Positions 21,950-34,000 of a stretch of DNA of 64,000 nucleotides are shown one piece after another; position 1 is the stretch's first letter; every line of letters begins with the position of its first letter. Both the position numbers and the translations under genes were made by a program. Origin of the DNA: Lactarius indigo (Eukaryota > Basidiomycota > Agaricomycetes > Russulales > Russulaceae); NCBI GenBank assembly GCA_025766275.1, contig JAFKAC010000055.1, forward strand, positions 186,001-250,000, read 5' to 3'. The notes below the pieces were generated by a model. The model ran no database searches, had not been told where the DNA came from, and saw only the letters and a list, made by a program, of their open reading frames with translations.

Positions 21950-24900
21950 GCCCAATCATATATGATCACTTCACCCGTCGCAAGGAGGTCAGTCCACCGT
22001 CCACTTTCTCTCTTCATAAAATCCCTTGTCATTCACCAGGATGTGGTCGCTGGTTCTGCAACAATGCCGGCCTCACAAAACACATGCGATCCAAGCATTG
22101 GATCCCTCCTCTGCAAGCACATCCCATTCCCACTCCTTGGCCACTGGCAGCCGATAACTCAGACCCACAGCCAATCGACGACCCACAATTTATTGATGAC
22201 TGGCCCAATTCTCCCCCTCCAGACCCTCCCCCAGCCAATGGAGGCGTACACAAAGAAGAGGAAGGTCCCGAGTGGGAGTTTCATCCGTCTTTGTGTGGTA
22301 AGGATCCGATTGTCACTCTATTAACGTGTTCACTGAACAATTTCTGGCTATTTTTCTAGCAACTCCATGTGACAAAAACCACGTGTGTTACGATTCTCTT
22401 TGGACTCGTTCTTTCACATATCGCTGTTCCCTTCCCCACACTATATGAGCCCTGTACGAGTATGCGGACTTTATGATTACCCAGTTCCTATCACGCGCCC
22501 TACTTATCGATGTTCCCTTCTGATAAAGTTTGACATGTGCTAGTTTCCGACTTGTTCCCGTTCACGTGTGACTCCGCATGATTCATCGTTATCTCTGATA
22601 CCCATGCCTTGTTCCCATTATGACTATCCCTTTATTCCTTGAACTGGCGATGGCGCCATCTGTTTGTAACCGCCATACAGCCTCTCCCCTATTTAACCCT
22701 AGTCATACCTAGCTTGTACGGTAGACTAGACTTCTTGTGTAATACTACACTCGTCTAAGACAGATGCCTTCGTGCTTTTCCTTGTCTCAAGAACCCCTCG
22801 CCTTTGCTAGACCTTCGAGTCTTAGCCTTCCTCTACGATCCAAGTGACCATCGTCCTTGTGATCCTTGTGCATCATCTTACTGAAGCTGAGCCCTGGAGC
22901 TCGTGCTACCGTGACTTGACAGACTTGGTACAGGTCGTACCCGATGCCCCTGTAGTGGCGTAACAACGTGTATCTTCCACCTGGTACCACACCATCCCCT
23001 CCTCCAGCCTGGGCTCCAGATGACTGGACACCATATCATAATCGTGTTGAATTCGAGCTTGCCAAGTTCTTGTATTGAAAGGTTCAGATGTCCGGAAATG
23101 ACATCAATGTCCTTTCACAGCTATGGTGCGCTTCACTTATCAACCATGGTGTCCCCCCCGACAAGATCAACCTCTTCAATAGCCAGGACAGCCTCTATGC
23201 AACCATCAATGCAACACCTTTCGGAGATGCAGTATGGCAGGGGTTTTCTCTGTCATACAGCGGCCGTCGTCCCGACAACACACCAGAGTGGATGACCAAG
23301 ACATACAATGTTTGGCACCAAGACGCGTGCCAGTTATTACACAACATGCTCGCAAATTCAGACTTCAACAATGAATTCAATTATGTTCCATTCCACGAGT
23401 TTGATGCCCAGAAGAGATGATGATGGCGCGATTTCATGAGTGGCAACTGGGCCTGGAGGGAAGCCAATATTATTGCTAACAATCCAGAGACATGCGGCAC
23501 AATGCTTGTCCCAATCATCCTCGGTAGCGACAAGACTACAGTGTCCGTGGCAATGGGGCATAACGAGTACTATCCTGTCTACATGTCGATCGGCAACGTA
23601 CAGAACAATATCCGTCATGCTCATCGAAATGCAATCATCCTACTGGGTTTTTTGGCCATCCCTAAGAGTAAGTGCTTCCTTTGGACATGGCCTAAGTACT
23701 GAATATTTTCATAGCAGACAAACGGCATACCGACGATAATGAATTCCGCAAATTCTGCCGGCAGTTATTTCACTTGTCCCTTGCACAAATCCTTAGCAGC
23801 GTTCGCCCTGTGATGAGCACTCCTGAGGTTACCCAAACCCCGGACGGCCACTTTTATCAAGTCATCTACAGCATAGGGCCATACATCGTGGACTACCCTG
23901 AACAGGCCCTCTTGGCCTGCATAGTTCAAGGCTGGTCTGGTGCCCTTGGTAAGCTGCATCCATTCATCCTTTTTTTTTTTTTTGACACGACATGCTCAAA
24001 GTTGCACTGCACTCCCCAGTAACCTTGACATCGGTGGGGAGCAGCAGTCGCAAGAACTAACGAATGCGCTGATAAACATACTGGATCCAGGCTCACTGTG
24101 GAGTCAATATGGTATTGTCGGATATGTGATGGTATGTATTTGTACTCCCTTGTAAAGGAGTCAAGGTAACTGACTCATTTGAAGCCATTTACTTCAGAGT
24201 TCCCCTGGGCAGATATCCACAAACTTGTTGCCCCCAACATACTTCACCAAGTTATCAAGGGCACTTTCAAGGACCACCTGGTGACCTGGGTTGAAGAATA
24301 CCTCGAGTTGTCACATGGTAAGACCTACGCGAAGATGATATTAGATGACATTGACCACCGGTGAGTCTATTTCCCAAAGGCAGCGTCCATTAGTATCCCA
24401 TTCTCTTCAATCAGGATCGTGCTGGCACCTCCATTCCCAGGGCTCTGCCACTTTCCTCAAGGCTGTGGCTTTAAGCAATGGACAGGTGACGATTTAAAAG
24501 TGCTGATGAAGGTGGGCACACTCATTTATGGCCGTTACACAGCTGACACTGTCTCCGTCCCATAGGTCTATCTCCCTGCGTTAGAGGGACACATGCCAGC
24601 TGACATGATTTGCACCTTCCGTGCATTCTTGGATTTTTGCTACGTTGTTCGACGAGACATGTTCAATGATGACACATTGGGTTTAGTACAGAATGCCCTT
24701 GACTGCTTTCACCACTTTCGTTTGATCTTTCAGGCAGTGGGAGTTCATCTGAATGGATTCTCTCTTCCACGGCAACACTCCCTTTGTCATTACCGACATC
24801 TCATACACTTGTTTGGCGCTCCCAACGGCCTTTGTTCTTCAATAACTGAATCCAAGCACATCAAGGCCATCAAGGAGCCATGGCATCGTTTGAATCGCTG

Positions 24901-25953
24901 CAACACCCTTGGTCAAATGCTCATCATCAACCAGCATCTTGACCAGCTCGCAGCCTTGTGCTCTTATTTCGAATCAAGGGGTATGCTCAAGAGCACAGTA
25001 CTCGCAGATGCCTGTGAGCATGCAAGTTCATTCGGTATGTCGTCTGATGTGTTACCAAAATGTTGACGCATAGACCTGAATACAGATGCGCCTGCTGACG
25101 CGCTGGACGCTGACACAGCCCCACACTCTGCCAAAGCAGTCCAAGGCACAGACCCTCATGAGGTAGATGAAACGCGTCCAGTCGACGACAAAGATGCTGT
25201 CAGCCACGTATGGCTACCTGAGAATCGCCGTACGTGTATTTTTCTCTACCTTTTCACTAGTTTCTGACTTTTTCATCCTCAATAGAGAGAGGGTATCCAT
25301 CCTCTGTCATGGAGCTGGCAACTGTCTCCCAACAACCTGATTTTCAAGATCTTCTTTGTCATTTTTTGTTCGATCAACTCCACATGGATGACCCCAACGC
25401 CCCTGCTGGTTCAGATGTTCCCCTAGCTCAGTGCCCCCCTTTCAATGGTAAAATTTCTGTTTACCACACCACAATAGCTGTTTTCTTTTCACCCAGTGAT
25501 CCAAGTGGCCTTCAAGGAATGCACTCAGAATGTATTCGCTGCAACCCACGCTGGCGCAAGCAGACCCCTCAATTTGACACTGCTTTCGTAGAACGTGACC
25601 CCACTCTACCTGGGGCATGAGGATTCGATGTCGTGCGCTTACACATGTTATTCTCTTTCATTTGGAGGGATATTTACTACCCCTGTGCACTCATTAGATG
25701 GTTCATACATGTGGGAGATAAGCTGGACAAGGTGACAGGTTTGTGGGTTATGCAACCAGACACCAACGCCGATGGATCACCAGCAGTTGAAGTGATCCAT
25801 CTGGATTCTGTCCTCCATGCGGCACATTTATTGCCCATTTTTGGGAACAGCTTTATGCCCATCAAGTTATCCTCACACAATGCTCTTGATGCGTTCGAAA
25901 CTGATTATATTAATAAATACATAGATTATCATGCTTTTGAATTTGCATCATAG
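21950..25953 (+). pseudogene. Plavaka-type transposase, inactivated
   Basis: Transposase of the Plavaka group (CACTA-like, Agaricomycetes). A C2H2 zinc finger opens it (PCHSPGCGRWFC..H..H, 22030-22095), as is usual for the family. An intron (22298-22360, GTAAGG..CTAG) precedes CATPCDKNHV, where solo LTR 22386-22965 interrupts the exon; YLPPGTTPSPPP follows. The core includes WTPYHNRVEFELA, MSGNDINVLSQLW, the catalytic-type segment IILGSDKTTVSVAMGHNEYYP (23515-23580) and DYPEQALLACIVQGW. Later pieces are PWADIHKLVAPNILHQVIKG (24205) and HLFGAPNGLCSSITESKH (24808), and the C-terminal domain ends near 25953. In-frame stops occur near 23078 (TGA), 23419-23424 (TGA TGA) and 25618, besides the LTR, so this copy is dead. 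Start not certain. Confidence 0.85.
22386..22965 (+). mobile_element. Solo LTR 7 in the transposase exon (580 bp, TSD ACGTG)
   Basis: Starts TGTTACGATTCTC and ends TAGTGGCGTAACA. ACGTG lies at 22381-22385 and 22966-22970. Same family as solo LTR 5. TATTTAACC near 22690 is TATA-like. Confidence 0.9.
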
Positions 25954-26588
25954 CTTTGTTCGCCACGATGAATCCAACCACTTTCAGCCATTTTTCGGAG
26001 TTGTCGGCTGGCACCTAATTCAACTTCCTATCTCAGATGATCCCGATCCCCAACATCCACCAATCCACCTTCTAACATCAATTTTCCATTCTTTTCTCTT
26101 CCCATCATCTCATCTCACTCTCCATCACTCTTTTTCACGTCAAACTACAGTACGTCGAAATGTTCAATAATTCCAACATCGGCAGCCACCATCATCAACC
26201 GGCCACCTCATTCCAGACGACTCCCACCCCATGTCGTCGTCGTCGATGGTCTCGCTGACAAACAGCATCCCTACCATTCCCCGCCCTGTGGGCTTTCTTT
26301 TGGTTGACACTGGCAAAACCCTGGAACATTATTCATACCTATGCCCCCAGCCGATGATTGGCCCAGCTAAGGTACATGAGTTTTTTTATTTTCTCTCAGA
26401 TTCTGACTTGTCCTTCTCGTACTAGTATGCCTCATTGACACCGCTCGCGTCGCCTGTCAACCACTCGCTCCCCTTTGGACGGGATCTTCCAACTTGTTCC
26501 CTTTTTTTACGTTTGAACTCGATACTTACTCAACCGTTACATCTCAACACTTGCTCTAATACAGTATGTGTTGTCAGCGTCACCTGTG
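25954..26588. other. Rest of the Plavaka element before Gypsy-A
   Basis: Downstream of the transposase C-terminus. A short open stretch at 26231-26425 (PVGFLLVDTGKTLEHYSYL) may be a remnant of a further element exon; I cannot assign it. The sequence continues at 58423 once Gypsy-A is removed. Confidence 0.35.
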
Positions 26589-26593
26589 CCAGG

Positions 26594-27107
26594 TGTCACG
26601 TCCCGCCCATTCTTGACTTGTATGTATGGATTCGTTCTTGTGTGTACCCTTACTGTACCGGTTGCGATTACAGTGGTAAGGCATATTAGTCATGGACTTA
26701 GGGGGTTACAATAGGAGATTGGACTCAATAGCTGACTGAGTACAGACACCACGGATACTAGTAGTAGTAGTATTAGGGTTCGAGTTGTTTCTGCGATACG
26801 TTGGACGCTACCTTACTGTGACTCATAGCAGCACTTCAAAGCCTGCTCGACTTGTATTTAAACCATCCTGTGAAGACCAAGATACGCCATCTTGGTCTTC
26901 TTGAATCGTCACTTCTCTGCTTCCCTCTCTACTCTCACTTCTCCTTCTCGCATCTTAAATCTTTCTCGAAAAACAATCTTCTGTCAAGTGTACCTCTGTG
27001 TATTCACTAAGGACGGAAGCACGGGCCTTTGTGTTGTCATGACTACTTGCTAAGTTGTTACCGCCTCTGCCGAGCTCAAGTCGAGCTAATGTCGTGACGA
27101 CGTTACA
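26594..27107 (+). repeat. 5' LTR of Gypsy-A (514 bp)
   Basis: TGTCACGTCCCGCC to GACGTTACA. TATTTAAA at 26855-26862 lies 34 bases before ATCTTGGTCTT (26889-26899), a likely transcription start. An 11-bp inverted repeat, AAGACCAAGAT / ATCTTGGTCTT, with a 5-base loop lies at 26873-26899. Confidence 0.9.
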
Positions 27108-27109
27108 TT

Positions 27110-27120
27110 AAGACCAAGAT
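27110..27120 (+). promoter_or_regulatory. Gypsy-A primer-binding site, predicted self-priming
   Basis: AAGACCAAGAT starts two bases after the 5' LTR and is perfectly complementary over 11 bases to ATCTTGGTCTT at 26889-26899, which would be the 5' end of the transcript. This matches the self-priming design known from Tf1/sushi chromoviruses. I see no match to a tRNA 3' end. Confidence 0.65.
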
Positions 27121-28516
27121 CCATCATGGCCGTAACAACAAGGGATCAGTGGACAAGTTTTCATCCTTACTTGCTAGATTGAAGAGGAGATTGCAACGTA
27201 CCCACATGCTTTCTGAAAGCGGCTGGTTGGTGGGAACGAGATGAAGAAACTGGATATTTTGTGGAATTCAACGGACCTACTAGGTTCCAACCAGTTGAGT
27301 TTAACTTCGACCACTTGTGCTGGACAGAGGTTACGTGGAACCCAATAGAACATCAGTGGGACATTGTACAACCCGCAGGACCACGGTATCATTGTGACAT
27401 CAATGCTAGGGAGCTCAACAGCAGAGCCGACTGGGGCCCCATTGACAGGCAACTACAGGAGCATACAACAGGAGAGGCCGTTTCTGAAGAGCAAAGTCAA
27501 GAAGAAGACGAGGAAGGACGACAACCAGAACAGACCAAAAGCAGCGGGGGAGCTATACAAGATCTCCTCATTGAACGAGCTGAGTCCGCACACATCACCG
27601 AGCCAGAGCCAATTCATATACGTTCACCAGCAATAATGGCAATGCTAATGCAGGCAATGGAAGAAGTCGCATTGGAAGAATCACGTGCAATACAACAAGA
27701 AGTGAGAGAAATCCTCATGCCAATTAACCCAGAAACTGGCATTTGGATGACGGCCAATGACGCCGCAATATTCAGAGCAATAGGATCCGACCAAGGAGAT
27801 CCCCTGTCAGGAAGACCATTGGTGTTAGAAATGCCACCAGGAACAGGAGGGCCAGGAGGAGATCCACCACCGCCACCAGGAGGGGGGATCCCATTTGACA
27901 TACAACGAACCGGACCACCCCAACCACCAGCAGGAGGACCCCCCGCAGGACCGCCAGGAGGCGGAGGAGGCGGAGGAGTGGTGGGGGAGGACATAACGAA
28001 AAACTCACCGGCGAGCCTCCTTCTATCTTCGATGGGGATAGATTAAAAGTGGATCAATTTCTAACACAGTGGCACATCTATTGGGGAATGAACCTGGATG
28101 CCCCCATCATGCGCAACGACTACCGCTGATGCCTTCTGTTCCTCTCCTATATCAAGGGAGGAGCAGTAAGCAAATGGGTCTTGTCATTCCTTAACTGGCT
28201 CAATAGGCAAATACAACGAGGGATTAGTCCCTACACAAGAGAGCTATGGGAGGCTGTAGCCAATGGCTTCAGCCAGCGATTCGAAAGTACACTTGAACGA
28301 GAGCAAGCACAAGCAATACTGAGAAAGGGGTTTCGAATGGTCAGAGAGGACATCGATAAGTACGTCAATGACTTCGAACAGCTCGCATGGAAGGCTCACT
28401 ATTGCCTTAATGAACCACAAACAATCAACCTCTTCACGTCGGGTCTGCCCAAGGAGTTATTCAAAAATGACTTCCAGTTTGACAACCCTGTCACATTCGA
28501 CGACTGGAAGTGGGCT

Positions 28517-28854
28517 CATCAGGAAAAATGGTATCCTAGAATTTTTTAAAAAATTTAACAAATTTCAGAAAAATGGTAATATATGTTAAGAAATAAGCTG
28601 TTTTTCCGATTTTCCAAAATTGTTAAGATAGGTGAGATAAAAACCTCCCTCCAAATTTCCAGTTAGATTTGGTAAAATCTTACCAAATATCCGAATAAAT
28701 GGACATATCTCAGCATATATTGGGTGAATATGTCCAAAATTGCATCACAAACAGCAGAGTATTTTAGTTGCAAACAAGGGCACTCAGTTATAGTTGCATC
28801 CAAAAAACAATAATATATTGTAACTAATAAGAGTACATGAAACTACAATTGATA
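28517..28854 (+). repeat. Left long TIR of the gag-inserted element
   Basis: Matches the reverse complement of 37005-37330 throughout, with scattered differences. The outermost 30 bp are almost identical. Both arms share ACCAAATAT, AAAAAACAATAATATATT and GAGTACATG landmarks. Confidence 0.75.
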
Positions 28855-28869
28855 CAGGGTAAGTGAGGG

Positions 28870-29670
28870 CAGTGACATGGTCATGGCAATGGCCGATGTG
28901 TGGCGGGGTGGCAGTGGGACAGGTAGCGGTGGTGTCATGGATTGCCATAGGCCTGCAGGTTCAATATAAGAAAAAAAACAAAACCAAAAAATAAAAATAA
29001 AACTTATCTAAATATTGAGCCAAGTGTGTGGTGGCGACATTGCCACGACCGGCGTGGTGGTAAGCGAGGGAGACAGTGGTCCTGCACGAGTTCAACGTTA
29101 AAAGAAAAAAAAAAAGAAAAAAAAAAAGAAAAACTTATCTAGATTTGTGGAGCCGAGGTAGGAGGGCGTGGGGTCACGACAGGGCTTGCACATAGCAAGT
29201 CGGCACTGTGGTGGGGGTCTTGCGTCCATGTTGGGAATGTCGCCATGGACTGGTGTGGTGGAAAGGCAAAGTTGTTGAGGCACAGCAGTTGGAGGGGACG
29301 GCGTGGTGCCGTTGTCCTGTCTTGCATGTGGCGAGGCGGTGGCGAGGACCTGCGAGGTGAGGTGCGAGGTGCATTGCATGCGCTGGAGAAGCAAGATGAG
29401 AAAAAGAAAAAGAAAAAGAAAAAGAAAAAGAGAGAAAAAAAAAACATATCTTGTCTGCTGGGCCGAAGCCCAGCTCGTCGTCAGCCACCTCTTCGTGATG
29501 AGCGTGGTGAGGAACGGCGGCGGCAGGCGTTGGGGCTGAGGAAGGGAGGTGGCGGCTTGCATAGCCGGCGCTCGCCACAGACGAGCGAGGTGTGGGTGTC
29601 ATCCTTGTGTACAGTGGGTGTGGTGGTAGATCCTTGAGTGGCCCGTTAAAAGAAAACAAAAAAAAAAAAC
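28870..29670. repeat. Purine-tract and GC-rich repeat arm, left
   Basis: Several diverged units combine an A-rich tract (AAAAAG repeats, for example 29399-29445), an ACTTATCTA-type motif, a GAGCCGA-type motif and a GC-rich GTGGTGGCGA block. Open frames here are low-complexity only. No gene. Confidence 0.6.
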
Positions 29671-29675
29671 ATACC

Positions 29676-30303
29676 TGTTGATAAGTGACCCTTGCGCACT
29701 TAGCGGCTCGCACGGACCGGACTTGCAGCATGGACTGCTTTAGATTAGATATACAGGACTTGTAGATTAGATACTGTTTGATCTGTACAATCTGGACTTA
29801 CCATTGCGTCATCTATGACATCACTGTACTTCTATGACATCATACATCCGGACTCTGCGTTGTATAACGCCTTTGTACTTTCCTTTGTTCTTTACTTGGT
29901 AGTATCTTTATTATGATGTCAGTATGATATCATGTAGTTCTGGACTCTTCTTGTTCTCCTATCCCTTGTTCTCAAAGCGTCCACTCTTTTGTCCCTTTGT
30001 AGAACAATAGCACCTTTGTATTCTGTGACTAGCGTTACTTATCTTGTACTACTGTCACCCTCTGTAGGAGTATAAGTAGAGTACCATGTACGCTCCTGGT
30101 CCACATCAGTTCTCACTGCTTGTGTGCCAGGTAAGCTTCCTTCCCTCTAATGTAACAATATCAGTTCTCACTGCTTGTGTGCCAGACAACCTCTGCTTCA
30201 CTCTGCTTGACTTCACCCCTGTTGCTGCCTTTCAGCCACTCCTGATATCTCACCACAGTCTTCTTGTCACTGTGAGTATCATCTTCATGTGTGCTGTTCA
30301 TCA
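29676..30303 (+). repeat. 5' LTR of Copia-1
   Basis: TGTTGATAAGTGACCC to GTGCTGTTCATCA, 628 bp. It contains a direct repeat of TTCTCACTGCTTGTGTGCCAG (about 30108 and 30163). Confidence 0.95.
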
Positions 30304-30318
30304 GGTTATGGGCCCTGG
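30304..30318 (+). promoter_or_regulatory. Copia-1 primer-binding site (half initiator-tRNA type)
   Basis: GGTTATGGGCCCTGG follows the LTR directly. It is complementary to the anticodon arm of initiator tRNA-Met (CCCATAACC side) and matches the start of the Drosophila copia primer site as I remember it. Confidence 0.7.
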
Positions 30319-31085
30319 TGCCCTAGCCACTCCACTTGGCTGGTCACTGTCTTCCTAGGAGGACACACCAGGCTAAGGTCTGTCTGGGGCCTTACCAGCC
30401 TTGCCCAAGGCAGAGGACAGTGGGGCGCCACTTGTCTCTGCTTAGGAACCTCCTGTGTATGTACTGCCCAGTAGTCCTACTTTCACCCCTACTGTTTTCC
30501 TAGCCCCTGCGCTATGCGCAAGGAGACTGGGTCTGGTAGCCCCTTAACTTCAAAATATCCAGGCGTGCATGGCCCACTGGGCTGTGTATTGTGGAGCTTA
30601 GCGCCAGCTGTCTCTGGTGCTCCACACTGGGCGCAGGATCTCCTCACCATGGGAGTGTAAAACCTGGTTCAGGCTCTGGGGGGTGTTCACCATTATGGTG
30701 TTCTGCAACCAGATACCTACCTTGTAGCGGCAATGGGAAAGGATTCAGTAAAGCCACTTGTGGCGATGAGGCAACCAACAGGCCGAGAAGGCTGAGGTAG
30801 ACAGCCTTGGGCTCTGAAAGCATCCTCTTCACCTTCCCCCTGACGCAAACCATTTGAGCTGTGTCTTGGACACATCCTGGCTGGCAGCTAGCTCATGGTA
30901 TGGCAAAGGGACTCTTTCAACCTGGGCCTAGCCCTTGTATCACTGGCATACCATCAGGAGGCAGGACGCGTTAGCGTTCTGGCCTTACAGAATCACAGAC
31001 AGGAGTGGTACACCCTCTATCTTTATGTCTTGCAACTATGAAGCACTGTCGCTGACTGCTCCTCGGCGATAGATAAATCATCCCA
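30319..31085 (+). other. Copia-1 untranslated leader
   Basis: A long leader between primer site and ATG, near-identical to 41757-42525 in Copia-2. Short open frames in it are not kept in a way that suggests protein. It may carry packaging signals; none can be pointed to. Confidence 0.6.
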
Positions 31086-34000
31086 ATGTCTGGTTCTTCC
31101 TCTACCCCTGCTGCCGGTGCTGGTGCTCCTCCCAGCCCCACTGGTGGCTCTGCAGGAGGCTCACTCCCTCCTCCTTCTGGGTCCACACCCTCTACACGTC
31201 TCTCCCAAGCACACAGTGCTAACTTTGGCATGCCATCTGGCATCCATCTCACTCAGTTTGACGGCACTGGCTGGAACGAATGGTCTGGGACCATTGAGGC
31301 TATCCTCACGCTGCATGAGGCTGAAGATGTGTTCACACTGGACACACCCCCATCTGGTATCACTACCGATGAGTGGGACTCAGTCCAGCGTCGTTCCAAG
31401 GCGTACCTCCGCCTCTACCTTAAACCAGATGTCTACTCCCTTGTGGTGGACAATATTGTCTATGCCACCTTCAAGGCGAAGTGGGACAAGCTGAGAGATG
31501 TATACGCTGGTGCTTCGGGCAGCACCACCATCTTTAACTTGTGGATCCAGTTAACGCAAGCCCGCCTCGACGACTCCGCACCCATGGCTGCTCAGCTGGC
31601 CAAGCTCAATGAGCTTAGGGTTGCCCTTTCCAACGCGCAGATGGGTGTCTCTGACGTCCAATACTGCCTCATTCTCCTCCACGTGCTGCCGCCCTCTTAT
31701 GAGGTGTTGGCCTCTACCATCCTCGCTAGTGGGGCCCCTTCCACACTCAAGCACGCTGAGATCATAGCGCGCATAGTGTCGGAAGAAGCTCGCCGTGCCG
31801 GGCCCTCTGGCTCTTCCCTCAACAAGGTGGCCCCCGTCAAGTCGACGGGCAAGAAGGGCAAGAAAGATCACTCCGGTCTGACTTGCCACTACTGCAATAA
31901 AAAGGGCCACATCAAGCCTGACTGTAGGAAGAAGAAAAAGGATGAGGCTGACGCAAAGGAGAAGGAGAAGGCAGGCAACAAGGCCGCAAATAGTCACATT
32001 CTTGTACCTACCACCGCCTCCATTAAGGAGGTCGAAGAGCCCGCCATAGACTGGGCTTCTCAATCTATTTCTGTTGCCTTGTATGCTGCCTCACGTGTGC
32101 GTTGGATGATGGACAGTGGTGCTACACACCACATCACACCACATCGGTCTGACTTCAAGGACTACACCCCAACCAAAGGCACTGTACGCCTAGGGGATAA
32201 GTCCACCATAGACCAAGTGGGTGTCGGGTCTGTCGTCTTTACAACGAGCCAGGGTATCTCTATCACCCTCAGTAATGTGCTACACCTACCACAGGTGAAG
32301 ACGCGCTTCTTGTCGACGCGCGCCCTAGCACAAAAAGGTGCTGAGATTGCCTTTGATAGTGGCTCTTTTAAAATATCTATCAACCAAAAGTGTGTGGCCA
32401 AAGGCTACCTCGAGGACAACCTGTACTGGTTGGACGCAGCCAGCGTCGGCCTCAACGCCCACACAAAATCAAGTGCTGCCACACTTGATATCTGGCATCA
32501 ACGCATGGGACACATATCCTCTGCGGCGCTGAAGGTGCATGGCCCCTCTGCCACTACTGGCATGGACATAGACAGCTCTACCACGGCTCACACAGTCTGC
32601 CGTGGGTGCGAGATGGGTAAGTCCACTCGCCAACCCTTTTCTGCGTCCTCAAATAAGAGGACAACTCGTCAATTTGAGATTGTGCACAGTGACCTCGCCG
32701 GTCCTATGCAGACTCAGTCCTTGCAAGGCTCGACCTACACGGCCACCTTCATAGATGACCACACTAAGTTCACTGTGGTCCACTTCCTTAAGTCGAAGGG
32801 TCAGTTTGCTAAGTCGCTGCAGATGTATTTGGCCTGGGGTGAAACCCAGTCTGGCCATAAACTGCGCGCTCTGCACTCTGACCGCGGTGGCGAGTACATG
32901 TCGAGTGTCACGCAGGACATTCTTAAGCAGAAAGGAATAGAGCATCACCTCACGATGCCGGGTTCACCACAGTCCAACGGGAAAGCCGAGCGGTTTAACC
33001 GCACCATTATGGATAAGGCAATGTCCATGCTTCACACAGCTGGCATGTCTAAAGGTTTCTGGGAGCATGCAGTGTGCGCAGCTGTGCACATCTATAACCA
33101 CTCTCCAGTCCGTGGGCTTAAGTGGCACACTCCCTATGAGCTCTGGCACTCTGGCAAAGTGCCCGATGTCTCACATCTTCGCATCTTCGGATGCAAGGGG
33201 TACATGCATGTACCCGCTGATAAGCGTCGCAAACTAGATGCGAAGGCCATTGAGGTCACGCTTATTGGGTTTGAGCCCGAATCTAAGGGTTATAAGCTCT
33301 GGGACCGCTCAACCCGCTCCGTTCGAGTGTCCAGGGATGTGACATTCGACGAGAGTAGCTTCCCGTCCCTCCAGGGTGTTGAGACACACCCCACACCTTC
33401 ACCACCAGTCGTGCCTAGCACAACAGTGACTGCCGTGCCTCACCCGCCGGCGTTACCACCAATGCGAGCCCCCTCCCCTGCACACTCCAGTAGTAGTGAG
33501 GAGGAGGATGTTGAAAAGCTCCTAGACCCCCCACAAGTCCAACCACGCCCCACCACTCCACCACCTGCTCTGCCGGCTCTGCCCACCACACCAAAGCGTG
33601 AGCAAGCCACTCCCACTTCTCCCCCGCCGTGTCCTAGTGCAACGCGCATTATGCGCCATGTCCCTCCTCCCTCACCAGAAATGCCTGGGGGATTTGAGGA
33701 TCGTGCACAGCGTACTCAGCTGTTGCGCGAGATGGACAATGCACCAAGACGCAGTGCTCGTGCCCCTGTCCCTAATCCGCGTTACTTCAATACGGACAAT
33801 GCGGCATGGCGCGGCAGGCGTCTGGGGTATGCGGAGTTATTGGCTGCTGCCTTTGTGGGCCGTGACCCTGCAACTTATGCAGAGGCCATGCGGTCTGCAG
33901 CTGCAGATGAGTGGACTAAGGCGTGTCAATATGAAATGGACGCCCTAGCTAAAAATGGGACTTGGGAGTTAGTGGACCTCCCGCCTAATCGCAAGGCAGT

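Noticed and set aside
29098..29731. Phe-rich minus-strand frames as membrane proteins
   Set aside because: The hydrophobic runs are translations of A/T tracts (AAAAAG repeats on the plus strand).
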